DNA of 64,000 nt from Bradyrhizobium sp. WSM1417. Lineage in GTDB: Bacteria > Pseudomonadota > Alphaproteobacteria > Rhizobiales > Xanthobacteraceae. The position numbers were made by a program, and so were the translations under genes. Position 1 is the first letter of the stretch, and the number at the start of each line of letters is the position of its first letter. The notes beneath the pieces are model-generated. The model was not told the origin of the DNA. It ran no database searches and saw nothing but the letters and a program-made list of their open reading frames with translations. Shown in pieces: positions 54,996 through 63,443 of the stretch. The stretch covers positions 4,206,392 through 4,270,391 of the forward strand of contig NZ_KI911783.1 of the NCBI RefSeq assembly GCF_000515415.1, in the 5' to 3' direction.

Positions 54996-55982
54996 TTGCA
55001 CATTCTGGTTCTTGGCGCCGCCGGCATGGTTGGCCGCAAATTGTGTGAACGGCTGTTGCGCGACGGCCGGCTCGGCAAGAGCGACATCACCAAGCTGACC
55101 ATGCATGACGTGGTCGAGCCGAAGGCGCCGGAAAAGGCCGGTTTTGCCGTCGAGACCGTGTCGAGCGATTTCGCCGTGCCGGGTGCGGCCGAAAAGCTGA
55201 TCGCCGGCCGTCCGGACGTGATCTTTCATCTCGCCGCGATCGTCTCGGGCGAAGCCGAGCTCGATTTCGACAAGGGCTACCGCATCAATCTCGACGGCAC
55301 GCGGATGCTGCTCGATGCCGTCAGGCTCGCCGGCGGCGGCTACAAGCCGCGCGTGGTGTTCACGTCCTCGATCGCCGTGTTCGGCGCGCCGTTCCCTGAT
55401 GCGATCGGCGACGAATTCTTCCACACGCCGCTTCTGAGCTACGGTACGCAGAAGGCGATCGGCGAATTGCTGCTGGCCGACTATTCCCGCCGCGGCTTCC
55501 TCGACGGCATCGGCATCCGCCTGCCGACCATCTGCATTCGGCCCGGCCTGCCCAACAAGGCGGCATCGGGCTTCTTCTCCAACATCCTGCGCGAGCCGCT
55601 GGCCGGCAAGGAAGTGGTCCTTCCCGTGTCCGAGGACGTCCGCCATTGGCATGCCACGCCGCGCTCCGCCGTCGGCTTCCTGCTGCATGCCGGCACCATG
55701 GACCTCGCCGCGGTGGGGCCGCGCCGTAATTTGACCATGCCGGGCCTGTCGGCGACGGTTGGCGAGCAGATCGCTGCGCTGAAACGCGTTGCCGGCGACA
55801 AGGTCGCCGCCCGCATCAAGCGGGAGCCCGATCCTTTCATCGTCGGCATCGTCGGCGGCTGGCCGCGCAACTTCAATGCAAAGCGGTCGCTCGAGCTCGG
55901 CTTCACCACCGCCGAGAAGACTTTCGACGACATCATCCGCATTCACATCGAAGACGAGCTCGGCGGCAATTTCGTCGCGTGA
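54996..55982 (+). CDS. denD: DenD-like NAD-dependent dehydrogenase (extended SDR, D-erythronate dehydrogenase family)
   Basis: A 328-residue extended SDR starting with TTG behind AAAAGGAG: MHILVLGAAGMVGRKLCERL. The Rossmann motif GAAGMVG, IFHLAAIVSGEAELDFDKGY, the catalytic YGTQKAIGELLLADYSRRGF and IRLPTICIRPGLPNKAASGF are the DenD family blocks. DenD oxidises D-erythronate at C2 in the erythronate/threonate pathway. However, the usual partners (OtnK-type kinase, OtnC, OtnI) are absent, so here it may oxidise another sugar acid or lactone precursor. Its place between importer and kinase makes it catabolic. Confidence 0.85.
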   Translation: MHILVLGAAGMVGRKLCERLLRDGRLGKSDITKLTMHDVVEPKAPEKAGFAVETVSSDFAVPGAAEKLIAGRPDVIFHLAAIVSGEAELDFDKGYRINLDGTRMLLDAVRLAGGGYKPRVVFTSSIAVFGAPFPDAIGDEFFHTPLLSYGTQKAIGELLLADYSRRGFLDGIGIRLPTICIRPGLPNKAASGFFSNILREPLAGKEVVLPVSEDVRHWHATPRSAVGFLLHAGTMDLAAVGPRRNLTMPGLSATVGEQIAALKRVAGDKVAARIKREPDPFIVGIVGGWPRNFNAKRSLELGFTTAEKTFDDIIRIHIEDELGGNFVA

Positions 55983-56005
55983 TCTCTGACTGAGCGGGTA
56001 AAGTG

Positions 56006-56986
56006 ATGGCGAGCGTTGCTTGCATCGGCGAATGCATGGTCGAGCTCCGGCAGGCCCAGGGTGGACAATCCGCCGGACATTCCAGCGGGCAGGGTGGCGG
56101 CCTCTACTCGCGTGGATTCGGCGGCGACACTCTCAACACGGCCGTGTACCTCGCGCGGCTCGAGGTCAAGGTCGATTATTTCACCGCGCTTGGCGACGAT
56201 GCCCTGAGCGATGAGATGATCGCGGCCTGGACTGCGGAGGGCGTCGGCACGAGGCGCGTCGCACGGCTGCCGGGCAAGCTGCCCGGCCTCTACATGATCC
56301 AGCTGGATGCGAAGGGCGAGCGCCAGTTCTTCCACTGGCGCGACAGTGCGGCGGCGCGCCAGCTGATGAATCTGCCTGAGACGGACGATCTCCTCAACTC
56401 CCTGATGAGCTACGACATCGTTTATCTCTCCGCGATCACGCTCTCGATCTACGACGCGGCCGGGCGCGAGCGCCTGTTCGCGGCGATCAAGCGCGCGCGC
56501 CTGCTCGGCACCCGCTTCGTGTTCGACACCAATTTCCGTGCGCGCGGATGGCCGGATCGCGACGTCGCGCGCGAGGTGTTTTCAGCGGCCTTCGCGGCCG
56601 CCGACATCGTGCTGACCTCGACCGAGGATCTGCTCGCTCTCTATCCCGGCGAAAGCCGCGAGCAGTTGATGGCGCGCATCCCGAGCCCTGAGCTGGTGTT
56701 CCGGCTCGCCGAGCCGGTCAGCCTGCTGCGTTTTCCCGGGGGGCCCTACGAGGTCCGCGCCGAGCCCATGACCAAGCCCGTGGTCGACACCACCGCGGCC
56801 GGCGACAGCTTTGCGGCGGCCTATATCGCGGCGCGGCTCGCCGGTTCCGACCCGGTCGAGGCCGCCCAGGCCGGGCACCGCCTCGCCAGCCTCGTGATCT
56901 GCTATTCCGGCGCCATCATTCCGGGGTATGCCATGCCGCCGAAGAAACGGCACCGGCCGGCGACGACGCGTCAAGCGACCAAGTGA
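56006..56986 (+). CDS. PfkB-family sugar kinase (2-keto-3-deoxygluconate kinase type)
   Basis: A 326-residue ribokinase-fold kinase starting MASVACIGECMVELRQAQGG. The family blocks GGDTLNTAVYLARL near the N-terminus and DTTAAGDSFAAAYIAARLAG (anion hole and catalytic Asp) near residue 260 are intact. The CIGECMVEL opening is typical of KDG kinases. It would phosphorylate the 2-keto-3-deoxy acid before the aldolase. The Lys/Arg-rich C-terminal tail (PPKKRHRPATTRQATK) is unusual. Confidence 0.87.
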   Translation: MASVACIGECMVELRQAQGGQSAGHSSGQGGGLYSRGFGGDTLNTAVYLARLEVKVDYFTALGDDALSDEMIAAWTAEGVGTRRVARLPGKLPGLYMIQLDAKGERQFFHWRDSAAARQLMNLPETDDLLNSLMSYDIVYLSAITLSIYDAAGRERLFAAIKRARLLGTRFVFDTNFRARGWPDRDVAREVFSAAFAAADIVLTSTEDLLALYPGESREQLMARIPSPELVFRLAEPVSLLRFPGGPYEVRAEPMTKPVVDTTAAGDSFAAAYIAARLAGSDPVEAAQAGHRLASLVICYSGAIIPGYAMPPKKRHRPATTRQATK

Positions 56987-56999
56987 AACGAAAGCCAAG

Positions 57000-57650
57000 A
57001 TGACCACGACTGCCCAACAGAACCACCTTGTCGCGCTGTTCAAGGCCGCGACGGTCATTCCCGTCCTCACCATCGAGCGTATCCAGGATGCGGTGCCGCT
57101 GGCGCGTGCGCTGGTGGCCGGCGGCGTCCGCACGCTGGAGGTGACCATGCGGACCCCTGTTGCGATCGAGGCGGCGAGGGCGATGATGGCCGAGGTGCCC
57201 GAAGCGGTGGTCGGCATCGGCACGATTCTCAATCCGGCCGACTTCACCCGTGTCGAGAAGCTCGGCGTCGCCTTCGGCATCAGTCCGGGCTTGACCCCGG
57301 ACCTGTTGAAGGCCGCCACCCATAGTTCCTTGCCGTTTGCGCCGGGTATCGCCACCGCGTCCGAGCTGATGATGGCGCTGTCCTACGGCTTCGACGTCGC
57401 AAAATTTTTCCCGGCCGAGCAGGCCGGCGGCATCAAGGGCCTGCGCTCGTTGGGTGGGCCGTTCCCGAACGTGCGGTTCTGCCCGACCGGCGGCGTCGGC
57501 GAGGCCAATGCGGCAACCTGGCTCGCGGAGCCCAATGTGGTCGCGGTCGGCGGTTCCTGGCTGTGCCCGACGGCGGAGATCAGGGCCGGGAACTGGGCCG
57601 GCATAACTGCCATCTGCCAGCGTACCCTCCAGGCCCTTAAACCTACGTGA
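57000..57650 (+). CDS. eda: 2-dehydro-3-deoxy-phosphogluconate (KDPG)-type aldolase
   Basis: A 216-residue class I aldolase. Blocks are VIPVLTIERIQDAVPLARAL, GGVRTLEVTMRTP (catalytic Glu), VGIGTILNPADF, FAPGIATASELMMAL and the Schiff-base Lys in DVAKFFPAE, then FCPTGGVGEAN. It splits KDPG (or KDPGal) into pyruvate and glyceraldehyde 3-phosphate. The start at 57000 lies 13 bp after the kinase stop; the frame is open upstream but without family sequence. It ends the importer operon. Confidence 0.92.
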   Translation: MTTTAQQNHLVALFKAATVIPVLTIERIQDAVPLARALVAGGVRTLEVTMRTPVAIEAARAMMAEVPEAVVGIGTILNPADFTRVEKLGVAFGISPGLTPDLLKAATHSSLPFAPGIATASELMMALSYGFDVAKFFPAEQAGGIKGLRSLGGPFPNVRFCPTGGVGEANAATWLAEPNVVAVGGSWLCPTAEIRAGNWAGITAICQRTLQALKPT

Positions 57651-57709
57651 AGTCTTGCCATCCCTGGGCTAAGACTTAGGTCAGCAAGAGACCGCCAGGG
57701 AGAAAGACC

Positions 57710-58879
57710 ATGACCGCCAGCATCGTCGGATGGGCGCATACGCCGTTCGGCAAGTTCGACACCGAGACCGTGGAAAGCCTTGTGGTGAAGGTCGCCAATG
57801 AGGCGCTGGCGGATGCCGGCATTTCGGCCGGCGATGTCGACGAGATCGTGCTCGGCCATTTCAACGCCGGCTTCTCGCCCCAGGATTTTACCGCCTCGCT
57901 GGTGCTCCAGGCCGACCCGAAGCTGCGCTTCAAGCCGGCGACCCGGGTCGAGAACGCCTGCGCCACCGGCTCCGCCGCCGTCCATCAGGGCGTGCGCGCG
58001 ATCGCGGCCGGCGCGGCCAGGATTGTCCTCGTCGTCGGCGTAGAACAGATGACGCGCACGCCAGGGCCGGAAATCGGCAAGAACCTGCTCAAAGCGTCCT
58101 ATCTGCCTGAGGACGGCGACACCGTCGGCGGCTTCGCCGGCGTGTTCGGCAAGATCGCCAGCTCCTATTTCCAGAAATACGGCGACCAGTCCGATGCACT
58201 GGCGCTGATCGCGGCCAAGAACCACAAGAACGGCGTCGCCAATCCCTTCGCCCAGATGCGCAAGGACTTTGGCTTCGAGTTCTGCCGCGCCGAGAGCGAG
58301 AAGAACCCCTACGTTGCCGGCCCCCTGAAGCGTACCGACTGCTCGCTGGTCTCGGACGGTGCCGCTGCCCTGGTGCTGGCCGATGCGGAAACCGCCAAGG
58401 GCATGAGCAAGTCGATCGGCTTCCGCGCCACCGCGCACGCCCAGGATTTCCTGCCGATGTCCAAGCGCGACATCCTCCAGTTCGAGGGCTGTACGGTCGC
58501 CTGGCAGCGCGCGCTGGAGAAGGCGGGCGTTACACTTGCCGATCTCTCCTTCGTCGAGACCCATGACTGCTTCACAGTCGCCGAGCTGATCGAGTACGAA
58601 GCGATGGGCCTGACGCCGAGGGGGCAGGGCGCCCGCGCCATCAAGGAAGGCTGGACGCTCAAGGATGGCAAGCTGCCGGTCAATCCGTCCGGCGGCCTGA
58701 AGGCCAAGGGCCATCCGATCGGCGCCACCGGCGTCTCCATGCACGTGATGACCGCGATGCAGCTCGCCGGCCAAGCGCCCGAGGGCATGCAGCTCAAGAA
58801 TGCAAAACTCGGCGGCATCTTCAACATGGGCGGTGCGGCGGTTGCCAACTACGTCTCCGTGCTGGAGCCGCTGAAGTAA
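57710..58879 (+). CDS. Thiolase (acetyl-CoA acyltransferase family)
   Basis: A 389-residue thiolase. The nucleophile Cys is in TRVENACATGSAAVHQG, the His in GGLKAKGHPIGATGVSMHVM and the C-terminal acid/base region is GGIFNMGGAAVANYVSVLEP, where the canonical CxG Cys is not obvious (NMGGAA), which is the form found in SCP2-type/nonclassical thiolases. It would cleave or form beta-ketoacyl-CoA. An imperfect repeat and a hairpin flank it. It is separated from the sugar operon by 59 bp with AAGTCTT/AAGACTT inverted arms, so is likely a separate unit. Confidence 0.88.
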   Translation: MTASIVGWAHTPFGKFDTETVESLVVKVANEALADAGISAGDVDEIVLGHFNAGFSPQDFTASLVLQADPKLRFKPATRVENACATGSAAVHQGVRAIAAGAARIVLVVGVEQMTRTPGPEIGKNLLKASYLPEDGDTVGGFAGVFGKIASSYFQKYGDQSDALALIAAKNHKNGVANPFAQMRKDFGFEFCRAESEKNPYVAGPLKRTDCSLVSDGAAALVLADAETAKGMSKSIGFRATAHAQDFLPMSKRDILQFEGCTVAWQRALEKAGVTLADLSFVETHDCFTVAELIEYEAMGLTPRGQGARAIKEGWTLKDGKLPVNPSGGLKAKGHPIGATGVSMHVMTAMQLAGQAPEGMQLKNAKLGGIFNMGGAAVANYVSVLEPLK

Positions 58880-58888
58880 GGCTGCACG

Positions 58889-58926
58889 GTGGGCAAGGCG
58901 CGAAGCGCCGTGCCCACTTCTTATCT
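58889..58926 (+). terminator. Rho-independent terminator candidate after the thiolase gene
   Basis: GTGGGCA-A-GGCGC, loop GAA, then GCGCC-G-TGCCCAC, followed by TTCTTATCTT. Twelve paired bases with one mismatch; stands ten bases after the stop codon. Confidence 0.7.
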
Positions 58927-58933
58927 TGCGCTA

Positions 58934-58974
58934 GATCATGGTGGGCCCGCCGGGGGCCCTTAAAGCTCATGATC
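58934..58974 (+). promoter_or_regulatory. Hairpin upstream of the coiled-coil protein gene
   Basis: GATCATG (58934-58940) pairs with CATGATC (58968-58974), with an inner GGGCCC / GGGCCC segment. It ends 20 bp before the ATG of the 68-aa gene, in its leader, and could influence its translation or mark an operator. Confidence 0.4.
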
Positions 58975-58993
58975 GATTTGCAGGGGATGCATC

Positions 58994-59200
58994 ATGAGCA
59001 ATGACTACGAAGATTCGCTGTCGATGGACGCACTCAACGATCGCATCGCGATTCTCGAGGACAATATCCGCCAGCTCATCGAGCAGGCCGCGGCCGCCTC
59101 GGGTGAGCAGAACGAGTCGCGGATCGCGGACCGCATCAACCAGCAGAACGAGGAGCTCGACCGTCTCCTCAAGATTCGTGAATCCCGTCAGAAGAAATAG
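58994..59200 (+). CDS. Small coiled-coil protein, 68 aa
   Basis: Begins MSNDYEDSLSMDALNDRIAI and continues as a charged helix with heptad-like Ile/Leu spacing (RIAILEDNIRQLIEQAAAAS, then NQQNEELDRLLKIRESRQKK). It looks like a conserved small rhizobial coiled-coil protein of unknown function. GCAGGGG lies upstream. Genes on both sides belong to thiolase/CoA-transferase functions, but no link is visible. Confidence 0.7.
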   Translation: MSNDYEDSLSMDALNDRIAILEDNIRQLIEQAAAASGEQNESRIADRINQQNEELDRLLKIRESRQKK

Positions 59201-59321
59201 CGGCCCTTCGCCGCCGGCGCATGCGGCCATACGCCGGCCGCCCTTGCGCACGCGACGCCGCTGCCGTTAGCTGGACCGAAATCGCAGGGCTCATCTGAGC
59301 CCGCGCAATCGGGAGCGAACG

Positions 59322-60545
59322 ATGGGACCGCTGAAGGGCATCAAGGTCGTCGACATGACCACCGTGCTGATGGGTCCCTATGCGACCCAGATGCTCGGCG
59401 ACTACGGCGCAGACGTCATCAAGGTGGAATCTCTGGACGGCGACGTCACCCGCCTGATCGGTCCGATGCGGCACGCCGGCATGGGCCCGGTGTTCCTCAA
59501 CACCAACCGCAGCAAGCGCTCGATCTGCCTCGACCTGAAGAAGCCCGCCGGCCGCGAGGCCGTGCTGCGCTTGCTGAAAGACGCCGACGTTCTCGTCTAC
59601 AACGTCCGCCCGCAGGCGATGGCACGGCTTCAGCTGGGCTATGACGTTGTTGCCAAGATCAATCCGCGTCTGGTCTATGCCGGCGTGTTCGGCTTCGGCC
59701 AGGACGGGCCGTATGCTGCAAAGCCCGCTTATGACGATCTGATCCAGGGCGCCACCGCGCTCCCGGCCCTGATGGCGCAGACCGGTGACGGCGTGCCGCG
59801 CTATGTGCCGAACGCACTGGTCGATCGCATCGTAGGTTTGACCGCCGTCGGCGCGATCTGCGCCAGCCTCGTGCACCGCGACCGCACCGGACGTGGCCAA
59901 CGCGTCGACATCCCGATGTTCGAGACCATGGCCGGCTTCGTCATGGGCGACCACATGGGCGGGCTCACCTACGAGCCCCCGCTCGACAAGGGCGGTTATG
60001 CCCGCCACCTCTCGCGCGACCGCCGGCCCTACAAGACGTCAGACGGCTATCTCAGCGTCATCGTCTACAACGACAAGCAGTGGGACAACTTCTTCAAGGC
60101 GACCGGACGCGACGATCTGCGTGCCGACGCGAAATTCGCGAGCTTCGCCGGCCGCGCCGCCAATATCGACGTCGTCTATGCCGAGCTCGCGCGCATCTTC
60201 GAGACGCGTTCCACAACGGAATGGATCGACCTGCTCACCAAGGCCGACGTGCCTGTGATGCCGATGCACGACCTCGCCTCGATGCTGCACGATGAGCATC
60301 TGGAGGCGACCAACTTTTTCCCAGTGGTGAACCATCCAACCGAAGGGCCGATCCGGAGCATGAGGGTGACGGCGACCTGGTCCGAGACCGAAGCCGAACC
60401 GGTGCGGCTCGCGCCGCAGCTCAACGAGCACGGCGCGGAAATCCTGCGTGAGGTCGGCTATGCCGCCGACGAGATCGACGCCATGGTCCGCGATGGCGTC
60501 ACCCGTTCGCCGCCCCGGAATGACGATGCGCAGGTGCGCCCGTGA
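59322..60545 (+). CDS. CaiB/BaiF-family CoA-transferase (class III)
   Basis: A 407-residue class III CoA-transferase. The opening GPLKGIKVVDMTTVLMGPYA, GADVIKVESLDGD, NRSKRSICLDLKKPAGREAV and the catalytic Asp block PAYDDLIQGATALPALMAQT are characteristic. These enzymes move CoA between carboxylates without an ATP cost. Its stop overlaps the next thiolase gene (4 bp), so the two are coupled. The substrate is unknown. Confidence 0.93.
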   Translation: MGPLKGIKVVDMTTVLMGPYATQMLGDYGADVIKVESLDGDVTRLIGPMRHAGMGPVFLNTNRSKRSICLDLKKPAGREAVLRLLKDADVLVYNVRPQAMARLQLGYDVVAKINPRLVYAGVFGFGQDGPYAAKPAYDDLIQGATALPALMAQTGDGVPRYVPNALVDRIVGLTAVGAICASLVHRDRTGRGQRVDIPMFETMAGFVMGDHMGGLTYEPPLDKGGYARHLSRDRRPYKTSDGYLSVIVYNDKQWDNFFKATGRDDLRADAKFASFAGRAANIDVVYAELARIFETRSTTEWIDLLTKADVPVMPMHDLASMLHDEHLEATNFFPVVNHPTEGPIRSMRVTATWSETEAEPVRLAPQLNEHGAEILREVGYAADEIDAMVRDGVTRSPPRNDDAQVRP

Positions 60546-61678
60546 GCTTCATCACCGGCGTCGGCCTCACGCCTTTCGGCAGGCACGAAGGCTCGTCCTC
60601 GCTCGACCTGATGAGCAAGGCCGCGCAGTCCGCGCTCGACGACGCCGGGCTCGAGCGCGCCGAGATCGACGGCATCCTCTGCGGCTATTCCACCGTCTCG
60701 CCGCACATCATGCTGGCGACCGTCTTCGCCGAGCATTTTGGCATCCGGCCCGCTTACGCCCACGCCGTCCAGGTCGGCGGCGCCACCGGGCTCGCGATGA
60801 CCATGCTCGCCCATCATCTCGTCGAAGCACGCGTCGCCCGCAATGTGCTCGTCGTCGCCGGCGAGAACCGCCTCACCGGGCAGAGCCGCGATGCCTCGAT
60901 CCAGGCGCTGGCGCAGGTCGGTCATCCCGACTACGAGATGCCGCTCGGCCCGACCATTCCCGCCTATTACGGCCTCGTCGCCAACAGATACATGCACGAA
61001 TACGGCGTGACGGAAGAAGACCTCGCCGAATTCGCGGTGCTCATGCGCGCCCACGCCTGCACCCATCCCGGCGCCCAATTCCGCGATCCCATCACTGTTG
61101 GCGACGTCATGGCCTCCAAGCCGGTGGCGATGCCGCTGAAGCTGCTCGATTGCTGCCCGGTGTCCGACGGCGGCGCCGCCTTCGTCATCAGCCGCGAGCG
61201 GACCGGAGTGGACGGCGTGCGCATTCGCGGCTGTGCCCAGGCCCATACCCATCAGCACGTCACTGCAGCACCCGCCCTAAGTGAACTCGGCGCCGAAATC
61301 TCCGTCGCCCGCGCCAGGGAGGCCACCGGCCTCGCGATTTCCGACGTGCGCTACGCCGCGATCTACGACAGCTTTACGATCACCCTTGCAATGCTGCTGG
61401 AAGACCTCGGTCTCGCTGGCCGCGGCGAGGCAGCCGCGCGCGTGCGCGCCGGCCATTTCAGCCGCGACGGCGCGATGCCGCTGAACACCCATGGCGGCCT
61501 GCTTAGCTACGGCCATTGCGGCGTCGGCGGCGCCATGGCGCATCTGGTCGAGGCCCATCTGCAGATGATGGGACGGGCCGCGAATCGTCAGGTGCGCGAC
61601 GCCTCGATCGCGCTGCTGCACGGCGACGGCGGCGTGCTGTCGTCTCACGTCAGCATGTTCCTGGAGCGGGTGCGATGA
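60542..61678 (+). CDS. Nonclassical thiolase (SCP2-like), partner of a DUF35 protein
   Basis: A 378-residue protein starting with GTG: MSFITGVGLTPFGRHEGSSS. It has the GVGLTPFGRHEG opening and VSDGGAAFVISRERTGVDG of SCP2-type thiolases, with NTHGGLLSYGHCGVGGAMAH as the C-terminal His region. The usual nucleophile Cys position (AHAVQVGGATGLAMTML) lacks Cys, so classical thiolase chemistry is doubtful; with its DUF35 partner it may act like a thiolase/aldolase (Ltp2 type) that releases a side chain. Coupled on both sides by overlapping codons. Confidence 0.87.
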   Translation: MSFITGVGLTPFGRHEGSSSLDLMSKAAQSALDDAGLERAEIDGILCGYSTVSPHIMLATVFAEHFGIRPAYAHAVQVGGATGLAMTMLAHHLVEARVARNVLVVAGENRLTGQSRDASIQALAQVGHPDYEMPLGPTIPAYYGLVANRYMHEYGVTEEDLAEFAVLMRAHACTHPGAQFRDPITVGDVMASKPVAMPLKLLDCCPVSDGGAAFVISRERTGVDGVRIRGCAQAHTHQHVTAAPALSELGAEISVARAREATGLAISDVRYAAIYDSFTITLAMLLEDLGLAGRGEAAARVRAGHFSRDGAMPLNTHGGLLSYGHCGVGGAMAHLVEAHLQMMGRAANRQVRDASIALLHGDGGVLSSHVSMFLERVR

Positions 61679-62034
61679 GCGAGCGTCTAGCCGACTGGAC
61701 CCAAGGTGAGCAGGTCGTCATCTTTCAGACCTGCACCTCATGCGGTCATGTGCAGTATTTCCACCGCGCCTTCTGCGCTGCCTGCGGCGCGTCCGATCCG
61801 CGCGCGCAGCGCGCCAGCGGCAAGGGCAGGGTCTACGCGACGTCGCTGGTCTGCCGCGCCGCCACGCCCGAGACGCGCGCGCACGTGCCCTACAACATCC
61901 TGCTGGTCGATTGCGCCGAGGGTTTTCGCATGATGGCGCATGGTGAGAATGATCTCGTCATCGGCGATGAGGTCAGCGCGAGCTTCAAACGGTTCGCCGG
62001 CAAGCTGGTGCCGTTCTTCGCCAAAGACGGATAG
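61675..62034 (+). CDS. DUF35/OB-fold zinc-ribbon protein, partner of the thiolase
   Basis: A 119-residue protein starting MSERLADWTQGEQVVIFQTC. The zinc ribbon is CTSCGHVQYFHRAFCAACGA (two CxxC pairs) and is followed by an OB-fold (GKGRVYATSLVCRAATPETR, then FAGKLVPFFAKDG). DUF35 proteins bind SCP2-type thiolases or aldolases and are needed for activity. It overlaps the thiolase stop by 4 bp. Confidence 0.93.
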   Translation: MSERLADWTQGEQVVIFQTCTSCGHVQYFHRAFCAACGASDPRAQRASGKGRVYATSLVCRAATPETRAHVPYNILLVDCAEGFRMMAHGENDLVIGDEVSASFKRFAGKLVPFFAKDG

Positions 62035-62105
62035 TGAAATTGGATGTAGCCCCGATTGCGCTGCTCTCCATCTGCGCTACTGCAGCAACGCAAGCGGTGG
62101 GATCC

Positions 62106-62188
62106 GTCATTCGGGGGCGGTCCTGAGAGACCGAGCCTGGAACGGGAATTCTGGGCCTGGCCTGTGCGAGGGCCACCCCGGAATGACG
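62106..62188. repeat. Intergenic inverted repeat after the DUF35 gene
   Basis: CGTCATTC at the left faces GAATGACG at the right, with GGGGGCGG/CCACCCC continuing the stem. Same general class as the 20579 element. It lies between two converging genes (DUF35 and a micro-ORF) and may serve as a bidirectional terminator. Confidence 0.65.
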
Positions 62189-62208
62189 AAAGCTCCTACG
62201 CGCCTTAA

Positions 62209-62310
62209 CTAACGCCCGTAGAACAGGATGCTGGCGATGACGAGCATCGCCATCACCGCCAGCATATGCGCGAACGCTTCCGAGGCCGCCCCCTTGGTGG
62301 CTTCCTTCAT
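62209..62310 (-). CDS. Micro-ORF: 33-aa single-pass membrane peptide
   Basis: Thirty-three codons: MKEATKGAASEAFAHMLAVM, then a hydrophobic helix AMLVIASILFYGR. A short polar/helical head is followed by one membrane helix and a basic end. AGGGAGAAAACGGC precedes the ATG with good spacing. Small peptides of this kind occur in rhizobia without assigned function. Short enough to be missed by most gene callers. Confidence 0.6.
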   Translation of the reverse strand: MKEATKGAASEAFAHMLAVMAMLVIASILFYGR

Positions 62311-62581
62311 GCCGTTTTCTCCCTAGACTTGGGCGTGACTCATCGATGCGCGGTTAGCGCCCAACGGCCAATTGTTTTTACTCGGAACACCCCTTGCGAG
62401 TATCCGCCGCGATCAAGTCCCCACGCGGCGAATATCGACTGTACCAAGGTCGTTCAGCAATGCGGCGGCATTTTGACTCGATGTTGTTGCTCCTGCGGAC
62501 GCGCAAGAATACAGTTTCGTGGAACTTTCGCCGCTAACGACAAAAAGCATCAAAGGCCTAGGGAAAAACTTCAGGAAAATC

Positions 62582-63109
62582 ATGGCCCGTATCAACTACA
62601 GCGACCCGTCCAAGGCATCCGACCGCACCCGCGAGATCCTCGACAAGAACCGCAATGCCAACATCTTCCGGATGATGTCGCATTCGCCGAGCTACTTCGA
62701 GCAGTACTGCCGGCTCGGCGGCGCCATCCGTCACAAGGGCGAGCTCGATCCGATCGTGCGCGAACTCGCGATCACCCGCACCGGCATTTTGTGCGAGGCG
62801 CCGTACGAGATCGTCGCGCACAAGCGCATCGGCAAGAATGTCGGCGTCACCGACGAGCAGAACGAAGCGCTCGAGAACTGGCAGGCCGCGAGCTGTTTCG
62901 ACGAGACGCAACGCGCCGCACTCGCCTTCACCGACGAGATTGTGAAGCTGAACAAGCCGACGGATGCGACCTTCAAGGCGATCTCATCGAAACTGACGCC
63001 GGCCGCGCTCGTCGAGCTGCAGCTCTCGGTTGGCTTCTACATCATGACGTCGAAATTTCTGGAGACCTTTGAGATCGACCTTCAGCCGGTCACCGAGGTG
63101 GTAGGCTGA
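62582..63109 (+). CDS. Carboxymuconolactone decarboxylase/AhpD-family protein
   Basis: A 175-residue CMD-family protein starting MARINYSDPSKASDRTREIL, with HKGELDPIVRELAITRTGIL, then CEAPYEIVAHKRIGKNVGVT, and AFTDEIVKLNKPTDATFKAI. The usual AhpD CxxC pair is replaced by a single Cys (CEAPYE.VAH), so thiol peroxidase activity is unlikely and the Y/E/H arrangement of decarboxylase-type members fits better. Substrate unknown. The 271 bp upstream (62311-62581) holds no gene or clear signal. Confidence 0.86.
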   Translation: MARINYSDPSKASDRTREILDKNRNANIFRMMSHSPSYFEQYCRLGGAIRHKGELDPIVRELAITRTGILCEAPYEIVAHKRIGKNVGVTDEQNEALENWQAASCFDETQRAALAFTDEIVKLNKPTDATFKAISSKLTPAALVELQLSVGFYIMTSKFLETFEIDLQPVTEVVG

Positions 63110-63135
63110 TCGAGCAATTGCTGTGAGGGACGCTC

Positions 63136-63438
63136 ATGACGATCGATGAATATGCCGCCTGGGCTGCAACGATTGCGAAAGTCGATGAGCGTCCGTCCAA
63201 CGAACGGCTGTCCTATCTCGGGCTCGGCCTCGCCGGCGAATCCGGCGAAGTCGCCGACCACATCAAGAAGCTGCTCCGCGATGACTGGCTCGACCAGGCG
63301 GGCCTCGTCGAAGAGCTAGGTGATGTCATCTATTACTGGGCATGCCTGTGCGTGGCGACCGGCCAGCAGCCATCCGAGCTGCTCAAGACCAGTGCCGCCA
63401 AGATCAAGCGGCGGATCAGCGAGGCGGCGAGCCGCTAG
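63136..63438 (+). CDS. MazG-like nucleotide pyrophosphohydrolase
   Basis: A 100-residue all-alpha NTP pyrophosphohydrolase. The metal-binding glutamates are visible: GLAGESGEVADHIKK and VEELGDVIYYWACLC (ExxE...ExxD pattern). It would hydrolyse NTPs to NMP and pyrophosphate, probably for house-cleaning of damaged nucleotides. A single MazG unit, half the length of E. coli MazG. It ends five bases before the converging gene. Confidence 0.9.
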   Translation: MTIDEYAAWAATIAKVDERPSNERLSYLGLGLAGESGEVADHIKKLLRDDWLDQAGLVEELGDVIYYWACLCVATGQQPSELLKTSAAKIKRRISEAASR

Positions 63439-63443
63439 GCCGC

